A DNA stretch of 44,202 bases from Paenibacillus cookii. Its GTDB lineage: Bacteria > Bacillota > Bacilli > Paenibacillales > Paenibacillaceae. The DNA is taken from NCBI RefSeq assembly GCF_018333375.1, contig NZ_BORW01000039.1, positions 1 through 44,202 of the forward strand, written 5' to 3'. The notes beneath the pieces were generated by a model. The model was given only the letters and a program-made list of their open reading frames with translations. It was not told the origin of the DNA and ran no database searches. Made by a program: the position numbers and the translations under genes. Numbering within the stretch: the stretch's first letter is position 1; each line of letters starts with the position of its first letter. Below, piece by piece: positions 33,531 through 39,287 of the stretch.

Positions 33531-33768
33531 CCTGTTACTTATTAGACGTTTGAAAACCTAAAAAAGTAACAACTTTCAAAAAAATTTTTTTTCGAATCTT
33601 CAAATACTCCGCTCATCCACGTGCCTTCAACCATGATTTACCCTTCCTTTCCGTTAATTAAACCAATTTCCTAAGTGAAAAAACGCTTATAATGGTCCTT
33701 CTTAGGAGCCAATTTGGCAAAAATCCCGAAATTATGGTGATTTTTTTGAGTTTTAGGCATAGAAACAA

Positions 33769-33797
33769 TTGCCAAAACGTCATTCCTTTGTTACAAT
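33769..33797 (+). promoter_or_regulatory. promoter of the second NlpC/P60 gene
   Basis: TTGCCA at 33769-33774, TACAAT at 33792-33797, 17-bp spacer; same design as copy 1. The upstream 33531-33768 stretch is AT-rich and holds no gene; only a stray AGTAACAACTTT (33565-33576) echoes the leaders. Confidence 0.82.
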
Positions 33798-33884
33798 AAT
33801 CCCAGCGTTAGTAACAACTTTGTAATCTTTGTCGAGCCGTTGCCTGTAAACAGGCGGCTCCTGAAGTATATAGTGTAAAAAGAC

Positions 33885-34002
33885 ATATGCCGAATTTCCT
33901 CACACTAGGGAAGCGGGGGAACCATTTACGGGTGAATTGATCTTGCAACAGAGGGATCATAGGGGACCTTCTACCGAATCCTTAAGCTAACCTCGCAGGC
34001 AC
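33885..34002 (+). promoter_or_regulatory. c-di-AMP riboswitch (ydaO/yuaA type), copy 2
   Basis: Same ordered blocks as copy 1 (TGCCGAAT, GCGGGGGAACC, GGGTGAAT, GAGGGAT, ACCTTC, AGCTAACCTCGCAGGC). The aptamer ends 2 nt before GGAAGGAG, the ribosome binding site of the TTG start at 34020. ACCTTC in the aptamer is complementary to GAAGG of that site (inference on mechanism). Confidence 0.92.
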
Positions 34003-34019
34003 CGGAAGGAGTATTAATT

Positions 34020-34511
34020 TTGAAAAAGAAGCTAGCAGCAGCAGTCATGAGTTTTGCCATCGTATTTACCGCTGGAGCCGGAAGCGCTTTCGCGGATTCG
34101 AAAATGGACAAAGTCATCGATGATGTGCTCGGAACGAAATACAGATCCGGGGGAACGACAACCAACGGGTTCGACTGCTCCGGATTTACGATGTACGTAT
34201 TTAAGCATCTCGGCATCAACCTGCCTCACCAGTCCGGTTCGCAGTTTACGATGGGCACTTCCGTTTCCCGCAGCGATTTGAGAGCAGGAGACCTCGTATT
34301 TTTTAATACATCCGGTTCCGGCGTTTCCCATGTCGGCATTTACGTCGGCGACGGTAAATTCGCACATGCTTCGACATCCCGCGGCGTTGTCGTCAGTTCG
34401 CTTAGCGACAGCTATTACGTCAACCGCTACGTTGGCGCGAAACGTATTATGAGCACGGATACATATCAAGCCTCTGCCGTCGATTCCGCAGACAATGATG
34501 ACGTTGAATAA
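34020..34511 (+). CDS. secreted NlpC/P60 cell-wall endopeptidase, copy 2
   Basis: 163 residues. TTG start with GGAAGGAG 8 nt upstream. Signal peptide (KKKLAAAVMSFAIVFTAGAGSAFA), then the NlpC/P60 domain with Cys53 (GFDCSGF), His104 (VSHVGIYVG) and His116 (FAHAS). It closely resembles copy 1 through the whole domain, but has a longer acidic tail (VDSADNDDVE). Controlled by its own promoter and c-di-AMP riboswitch. Likely a wall-opening enzyme with partly overlapping duty. Confidence 0.93.
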   Translation: MKKKLAAAVMSFAIVFTAGAGSAFADSKMDKVIDDVLGTKYRSGGTTTNGFDCSGFTMYVFKHLGINLPHQSGSQFTMGTSVSRSDLRAGDLVFFNTSGSGVSHVGIYVGDGKFAHASTSRGVVVSSLSDSYYVNRYVGAKRIMSTDTYQASAVDSADNDDVE

Positions 34512-34545
34512 CATTTTTGCCTGATCCGCACGGTTTGTACGACAG

Positions 34546-34587
34546 CCCGTACCGAGATTTTTGCCGAATCTCCGTACGGGATTTTTT
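34546..34587 (+). terminator. terminator after NlpC/P60 copy 2
   Basis: CCCGTACCGAGATT pairs with GAATCTCCGTACGGG around a short loop, then ATTTTTT. Clear intrinsic terminator. Confidence 0.9.
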
Positions 34588-34680
34588 GCGCTTGCCCGCG
34601 CCTGATCCCCGAGGAATAGATTTTACGGAATCATCAAATGCTACTTAGCAGCGGACGTCTCTTACGAAAGGAGGCTTCTT

Positions 34681-35172
34681 GTGAACGTTTCGAAGGACTC
34701 TTACACCGTTACGCCCATGACGCGGGAGCAGGCCGAGGCCTGCTGCGGCTGGATGTACGCCCCCCCTTACGACCGCATCTACGGCTGGCTTCCCTGGGAG
34801 CAGATGGAGGCCCTCGGCATCGAGCTTGGTGATCCGGATCTGCGGAGGCAGCAATACGTTTCGGTGCTGGATGGAGACGGGCAGCTATGCGGGTTCGCGC
34901 AGCTGTTTCCGATGGTCAACGTCGTGCGCCTCGGTTTAGGCATGCGGCCGGATTTATGCGGCCAGGGACGGGGTCCGGGCTTTATCCAGGCGATCGTGGA
35001 GACGGCCAAAACCCGCTTTCCCGGACAGGAGATCGATCTGGAGGTACAGGATTGGAATTTGCGGGCGATACGCGCTTACGTCAAGGCAGGATTCGAGATC
35101 ACCGATACGTACGAAAAACAGACGCCTGAAGGCGTAGAGCGCTTTTACTGCATGGTCTATCAAGGGCTTTAA
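34681..35172 (+). CDS. GNAT family N-acetyltransferase
   Basis: 163 residues. GTG start with AAAGGAGG upstream. The GNAT core is seen in LCGFAQLFPMVNVVRLGLGMRPDLCGQGRGPGFIQAIVETA (acetyl-CoA loop CGQGRGPG) and LEVQDWNLRAIRAYVKAGFEI. The N terminus (MTREQAEACCGWMYAPPYDRIYGW) resembles small-molecule or protein acetyltransferases of Bacillales, but the substrate is unknown. Stands alone between the NlpC module and the cytochrome gene. Confidence 0.87.
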   Translation: MNVSKDSYTVTPMTREQAEACCGWMYAPPYDRIYGWLPWEQMEALGIELGDPDLRRQQYVSVLDGDGQLCGFAQLFPMVNVVRLGLGMRPDLCGQGRGPGFIQAIVETAKTRFPGQEIDLEVQDWNLRAIRAYVKAGFEITDTYEKQTPEGVERFYCMVYQGL

Positions 35173-35256
35173 AAAACGTCAATGAAAAATGGTACGAAAT
35201 TGTGTACGTTTAGTGGATTTAAACTGGCTTTCGTTTGCTTTTTTGTCACAAACTAT

Positions 35257-35284
35257 TTGATGTACCGGCTTGTTCCGTTATAAT
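35257..35284 (+). promoter_or_regulatory. sigma-A promoter of the cytochrome c gene
   Basis: TTGATG at 35257-35262 and a perfect TATAAT at 35279-35284, 16-bp spacer, about 45 bp upstream of the start codon. Confidence 0.75.
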
Positions 35285-35329
35285 GAAGAAATGAGAGAAC
35301 TGCAGTTTACATAGAAAGGACGAAAACGG

Positions 35330-35689
35330 ATGCAAAAATGGATCATGAGCGGTTTGATAACGATTGCATGCGTAATGGCCGTTGTGCTTATGTTTACGCT
35401 GCCGGGTAAAGAGCAGGTAGCCGAAGAAGAAAAACCGACCATGCCTGAAGTGACCATGGACGCTGCAGCGGCCGAAGCCGTTGTGAAAGCCCAGGGCTGC
35501 ATCAGCTGCCACGGCGACCAGCTGCAAGGCGGCGTGGGACCGAACCTGCAAAAAATCGGCTCCCAGATGTCTGCTGAAGAACTTTATACGATCATTACCA
35601 AGGGCAGAGGCGGCATGCCTTCCTTCAAAGACAAACTCCAAAAAGAGGAGATTGCCAACGTAGCCCAGTGGCTTGCAGCCAAAAAGTAA
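35330..35689 (+). CDS. membrane-anchored cytochrome c (c-550/c-551 type)
   Basis: 119 residues. An uncleaved N-terminal membrane segment (about 4-24) anchors a small one-haem domain outside the membrane. Haem site CISCH (Cys57, Cys60, His61); the sixth ligand is probably Met96 in RGGMPSF. Resembles B. subtilis CccA (cytochrome c-550), which also has a membrane anchor, and carries electrons to terminal oxidases. ATG with AAAGGA upstream, with its own promoter and terminator. Confidence 0.9.
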   Translation: MQKWIMSGLITIACVMAVVLMFTLPGKEQVAEEEKPTMPEVTMDAAAAEAVVKAQGCISCHGDQLQGGVGPNLQKIGSQMSAEELYTIITKGRGGMPSFKDKLQKEEIANVAQWLAAKK

Positions 35690-35712
35690 TGGCCGTTTTC
35701 CTTGAAGGAATA

Positions 35713-35762
35713 AAAACACGCTTCGCGCATGACCCGCAAGGTCTGGCGAAGCGTGTTTTTTT
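35713..35762. terminator. two-way terminator, cytochrome c / pterin dehydratase
   Basis: AAAACACGCTTCGC pairs with GCGAAGCGTGTTTT, with T on both strands, between convergent genes. Confidence 0.9.
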
Positions 35763-35782
35763 GCTATCGGTTTTCTTATTTT

Positions 35783-36088
35783 TTAGCGTTTCTCGCCTGA
35801 GCGCATTTTTTCGAACAATTCGTTAAACTGATGCGCTTCCTTGATGTCGAGCGCGGTGATGCCGCCGTCATCCCATGAAGTCAGCCGCAGCGTTACGTTC
35901 TTATGGTCAATCGTGATGAAGGGATGGTGATCGAAGGCTTCGGAAATCGCCGCAACCTCGTCGACGAACGAAATCCCCTTCATGAAGTTGGAAAAAATAA
36001 ATTTCCGCACGATCCAGCGTCCTTCCTCCAGCTCCCAGCCTTCCAGCTTCGCTAAATGCGCTTCCACTTCTTCTAGCGTGTAAACCAT
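35783..36088 (-). CDS. 4a-hydroxytetrahydrobiopterin dehydratase (PCD/DCoH family)
   Basis: 101 residues, full PCD length. The signature HHP...H (FDHHPFITIDHKNVTLRLTSWDDGGITALDIKEA) holds the pterin-binding and catalytic histidines. The family dehydrates 4a-hydroxypterin during tetrahydropterin recycling. No phenylalanine hydroxylase gene is near, so its partner reaction here is unknown; molybdopterin- or folate-linked roles have been proposed for stand-alone copies. ATG with GGGAGG 10 nt upstream. Confidence 0.9.
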   Translation of the reverse strand: MVYTLEEVEAHLAKLEGWELEEGRWIVRKFIFSNFMKGISFVDEVAAISEAFDHHPFITIDHKNVTLRLTSWDDGGITALDIKEAHQFNELFEKMRSGEKR

Positions 36089-36277
36089 ATTCTCATTTCC
36101 TCCCTGAAACCAAACACCCTCGTATCGAAATTTAAAAAAGGATGCTGCTTATCCATGCTCTTGTTGACTTTTCCCATTGTATTCCGATCGTTGAATAAAT
36201 ATGAATATGGCCGCCTTGGCCCAGAACTTGTTATATCTTACCATGGCGGACATTCAAAAATCCATTCGGCGCTTGGA

Positions 36278-36571
36278 CTAGATGAGTGGGACTACAGTCA
36301 GTTCCTCGTCCCCGATCAGCAGATTGATCCGGTGGTTGGCCTTGTCGTACATGACGACGCCGCCCCCTACCTCAATGACCGGCTCGGTACCCAAGGCATA
36401 AAACAGGTCTTCCGCAAGCGCCTCATGAACCTCCAGTTTCTCCTCGGGACTCAGCAGCAGCCATTCGCCGCCATCCATCTCAAAAAACAGGTAGCTGTCC
36501 GGGATGCCTCCCACCGCCTCCGTTAAATCCTTCAATATTTCGTCATATTCACGCCCATGTTTGACTCCCAT
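36278..36571 (-). CDS. small cytosolic protein, unknown function
   Basis: 97 residues from ATG 36571, which has GGAGG 8 nt upstream; an earlier in-frame ATG overlaps that site. Acidic, no membrane segment, no cysteine. Alternating strands and helices (YLFFEMDGGEWLLLSPEEKLEVHEALAEDLFYALG, then EVGGGVVMYDKANHRINLLIG). I do not recognise the family. Codon use and the good ribosome binding site make it a real gene. It is alone on its strand, with no plus-strand gene nearby. Confidence 0.65.
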   Translation of the reverse strand: MGVKHGREYDEILKDLTEAVGGIPDSYLFFEMDGGEWLLLSPEEKLEVHEALAEDLFYALGTEPVIEVGGGVVMYDKANHRINLLIGDEELTVVPLI

Positions 36572-36638
36572 CGGCTTTACCTCCATCTGGTCTATGTCGT
36601 CTAAACGAATCGAATCGGGCGAACCATGGATCGGCTCC

Positions 36639-36681
36639 GCCGTCTTTACCGGCTCCGAAGGACGGCTTTTTCTTTTTTCTT
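36639..36681 (+). terminator. plus-strand terminator-like hairpin without an upstream plus gene
   Basis: GCCGTC (36639-36644) and GACGGC (36661-36666) enclose a 16-nt loop, then TTTTTCTTTTTT. The nearest plus-strand gene ends at 35689 with its own terminator. The 36587-36907 stretch otherwise holds only the motA promoter and leader. Confidence 0.55.
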
Positions 36682-36782
36682 AGTTCATTGTATGTAGGGC
36701 CCGCGCTGCCAACTGTACGATTCTCCCATGCCAGGATAGGTCCGATGAACCCTTATGTTTCATTATAACGGAAAAACCCCCT

Positions 36783-36809
36783 TAAAAAAAAAGCCGTTCC
36801 TGACGATAA
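36783..36809 (+). promoter_or_regulatory. sigma-D-type promoter of motAB
   Basis: TAAA at 36783-36786, a 15-bp spacer, then GACGATAA at 36802-36809, differing from the sigma-D -10 consensus (GCCGATAA/T) at one base. It lies about 100 bp before motA. Sigma-D drives motility genes in Bacillales. Confidence 0.75.
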
Positions 36810-36907
36810 ATATTATAATTACGTTTTTGGTGAGACACCATGCTTGCAAGGATGCAGCCTTGGTGCGCGAAAGGATTCAATTTTATTTCTCATGGATGAG
36901 GTGCGCA

Positions 36908-37708
36908 ATGGAAATTTCAACACTTATCGGCCTAATACTCGGGTTGGTCGCGGTCCTATTCGGTATGGTACTCAAAGGTGCGCCTTTGGTATCCCTTCTT
37001 ACCCCCGCCGCTTACGTCATCATTCTCGGGGGCACGGCTGCTACGTTATTTATTGGTTTCCCGATGTCAGAGATTAAAAAATTCCCTAAGCTGATCAAAA
37101 TGGTGTTCGCTAAGCAAAAGCTGGTCGAACGCCGCGAACTCATTGCCATGTTCATGGAATGGGCCTCCATTACCCGCCGCGAGGGGCTGCTGGCCCTGGA
37201 AACGAAAGTCGAAGAGATTGACGACCAGTTTCTACGCAACGGCATGCGGATGATCATCGACGGCAACGACCAGGACTTCGTGCGCGACGTATTAATGGAA
37301 GATATCGCGGCAACGGAAGAACGGCATCGGGCCGGCGCTTTGCTATTCTCCCAAGCCGGCATGTACGCTCCGTCGCTCGGGGTGCTTGGCGCGGTCGTCG
37401 GTTTGATCGCGGCCCTGACCAAGATGGAGAACATGGGCGAACTCGCTCACGCGATCGGCGCTGCCTTTATTGCGACGCTCCTGGGTATTTTCACGGGTTA
37501 TGTATTATGGCATCCGATTGCCAACAAGCTGAAACGATTGTCCAAAAAGGAAATCGAATTGAAACTGATGATGATCGAAGGGCTTTTGTCCATTCAATCC
37601 GGCGTATCCACGATTGCGATCAGTCAAAAGCTTTCCGTCTTCCTGACCCCTTCCGAGCGTGCTCAAATGAATGAGAAGGAGGATGCTACAGGTGAGCAAA
37701 AAGACTAG
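36908..37708 (+). CDS. motA: flagellar motor stator protein MotA
   Basis: 266 residues from ATG 36908 (GAGGTG upstream; 51 codons of open frame before it do not fit the family). Four membrane segments (about 5-25, 33-55, 150-170, 180-200), the cytosolic charged loop (LIKMVFAKQKLVERRELIAMFMEWASITRREG) that contacts the rotor, and the MotA signature (GAVVGLIAALTKMENMGELAHAIGAAFIATLLGIFTGY). With MotB it forms the ion channel that drives flagella. A GTG start of motB lies inside its 3' end. Confidence 0.94.
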   Translation: MEISTLIGLILGLVAVLFGMVLKGAPLVSLLTPAAYVIILGGTAATLFIGFPMSEIKKFPKLIKMVFAKQKLVERRELIAMFMEWASITRREGLLALETKVEEIDDQFLRNGMRMIIDGNDQDFVRDVLMEDIAATEERHRAGALLFSQAGMYAPSLGVLGAVVGLIAALTKMENMGELAHAIGAAFIATLLGIFTGYVLWHPIANKLKRLSKKEIELKLMMIEGLLSIQSGVSTIAISQKLSVFLTPSERAQMNEKEDATGEQKD

Positions 37709-38501
37709 ACATGAACCTCATGAAGAACATGCCGACGAATCGTGGCTCCTGCCGTACTCCGACCTTTTGACCCTGCTGCTCGCCCTGTTTATCGTCATGT
37801 ACGCGATGAGCGCGACGGACAACAAAAAGTTCGAGGAAATGAGCAAGGCGTTTAATACCGCTCTCAGCACCGGCACCGGGGTACTCAATTTCAGCTCGGC
37901 GCTGCCTTCCGACAAAAACCTGGACAAAGGCAAAAAGGACAGCCAAGCCAGCGCCGTCAGCACCGAAGATGGCAAAAGACGAAAAGCCCAGCTTGCAAAA
38001 CAGGAACAAGAAGACATGGAGAAGTTGAAAAAGCAGCTGGATCAGTATATTAAAAACAACGGCCTGACGAACCTGCTAAACACGAAGCTCAATCAATCGG
38101 AACTGACCATTACCATCAGCGACAATGCGCTTTTCGCCTCGGGCAGCGCCGCCGTGAAGCCCGAATCGCGGCAACTGGCATTGGCGATCAGCAATATGCT
38201 GCAGCAGTTCCCAAGCTATAACGTCATCGTCTCGGGGCATACCGATAATATGCCGATCTCCAACAGCGAATATGCCTCGAACTGGGATTTGAGCTCGGAC
38301 CGGGCGCTTCACTTCATGAAAATTTTGCTGAACAATCCGAAGCTGAATCCGGCCATGTTCACGTCGAAAGCCTTCGGGGAATACCACCCGATCGCTTCCA
38401 ACGATACGGCTGCGGGCCGGGCGATGAACCGCCGGGTCGAAGTTTCGATCATCCGCAAATATACGGATCAGTCGCAGCAAATGCAGGTTCCCAACCCATA
38501 G
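37692..38501 (+). CDS. motB: flagellar motor stator protein MotB
   Basis: 269 residues from GTG 37692, behind AAGGAGG; it overlaps motA by 17 bp. The single membrane helix carries the proton-binding Asp24 (WLLPYSDLLTLLLALFIVMYAMS), the same number as in B. subtilis MotB. A Lys/Gln-rich linker (about 55-130) leads to the OmpA-like peptidoglycan-binding domain (VIVSGHTDNMPISNSEYASNWDLSSDRALHFMKILL ... RAMNRRVEVSI). It fixes the stator to the wall. Residues do not tell proton from sodium use with certainty. Confidence 0.94.
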   Translation: MSKKTRHEPHEEHADESWLLPYSDLLTLLLALFIVMYAMSATDNKKFEEMSKAFNTALSTGTGVLNFSSALPSDKNLDKGKKDSQASAVSTEDGKRRKAQLAKQEQEDMEKLKKQLDQYIKNNGLTNLLNTKLNQSELTITISDNALFASGSAAVKPESRQLALAISNMLQQFPSYNVIVSGHTDNMPISNSEYASNWDLSSDRALHFMKILLNNPKLNPAMFTSKAFGEYHPIASNDTAAGRAMNRRVEVSIIRKYTDQSQQMQVPNP

Positions 38502-38518
38502 AATGCCCATCAAAAAGC

Positions 38519-38558
38519 TAAAGCTGTATTTTCGTTGAATAACGATCATACAGCTTTT
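38519..38558. terminator. terminator after motB (two-way)
   Basis: AAAGCTGTA and TACAGCTTT with a 20-nt loop, then TTTTTT on the plus strand; A run on the other side suits the opposing pseudouridine synthase gene. Confidence 0.8.
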
Positions 38559-38582
38559 TTGCGTTTATTTGCGGCATGCCGC

Positions 38583-39287
38583 CTATTGAAGCTCGTAATG
38601 AAGGAGCCGGCCAAGCTCTTTTTTTTCGGCTTCGGTCAAATCGCGCCATTTGCCCTTTGGCAGAGAGCCCAGATGAATGTTCATGATCCGGATTCGCTGC
38701 AGCTTGCGCACGGAATAACCGAAGCTGCTGCACATTCTGCGGATTTGCCGATTTTTCCCCTCGGTCAGAATAATTTTGAATACCCGGTCGGAAATTCGCG
38801 TCACTTTGCAGGGCAGCGTCATTTCGCCCAATATTTTCACTCCGCCCGCCATCCCCGTCAGAAACGAGGTCGTCACCGGCTTGTCTACCGTAACGATATA
38901 TTCCTTTTCATGTTTGCCTTCAGAGCGCAAAATTTTGTTGACGATATCCCCGTCGCTTGTCATCAAAATAAGTCCTTCCGAATCCTTGTCCAATCTTCCG
39001 ATCGGAAAAATCCGTTCCGGATGGCCGACGAAATCGACGATGTTGCCTTTGATATGCTTCTCTGTCGTGCTGGTGATGCCTACGGGCTTATGCAAGGCGA
39101 TATAGACGTGGCGCTTCTTTTTGGCCTCGAGCGGCCGTCCGTTAATTCGCACGTCGTCCCCTTCTTCAGCCTGGCTTCCCAAGACCGCGACCTCGCCGTT
39201 AATCGTCACTTTGCCGCTCTCTACCAGCTTGTCCGCTTCACGCCGGGAGCAAAACCCCGTTTCGCTGATAAACTTGTTAATTCGCAA
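38583..39287 (-). CDS. rluF: 23S rRNA pseudouridine synthase, RluF type
   Basis: 234 residues from TTG 39287. An N-terminal S4 RNA-binding domain (RINKFISETGFCSRREADKLVESGKVTINGE) precedes the RsuA/RluB-family catalytic domain with the active Asp in FPIGRLDKDSEGLILMT, plus HEKEYIVTVDKP and EGKNRQIRRMCSSFGY. The stretch STTE...NIVDFV and the tail RIMNIHLGSLPKGKWRDLT point to RluF, which in E. coli modifies U2604. GAGGGGGAAG favours the TTG; ATG 39305 (240 residues) has no ribosome binding site. It overlaps the end of the kinase gene upstream, so the two are coupled. Confidence 0.88.
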   Translation of the reverse strand: MRINKFISETGFCSRREADKLVESGKVTINGEVAVLGSQAEEGDDVRINGRPLEAKKKRHVYIALHKPVGITSTTEKHIKGNIVDFVGHPERIFPIGRLDKDSEGLILMTSDGDIVNKILRSEGKHEKEYIVTVDKPVTTSFLTGMAGGVKILGEMTLPCKVTRISDRVFKIILTEGKNRQIRRMCSSFGYSVRKLQRIRIMNIHLGSLPKGKWRDLTEAEKKELGRLLHYELQ

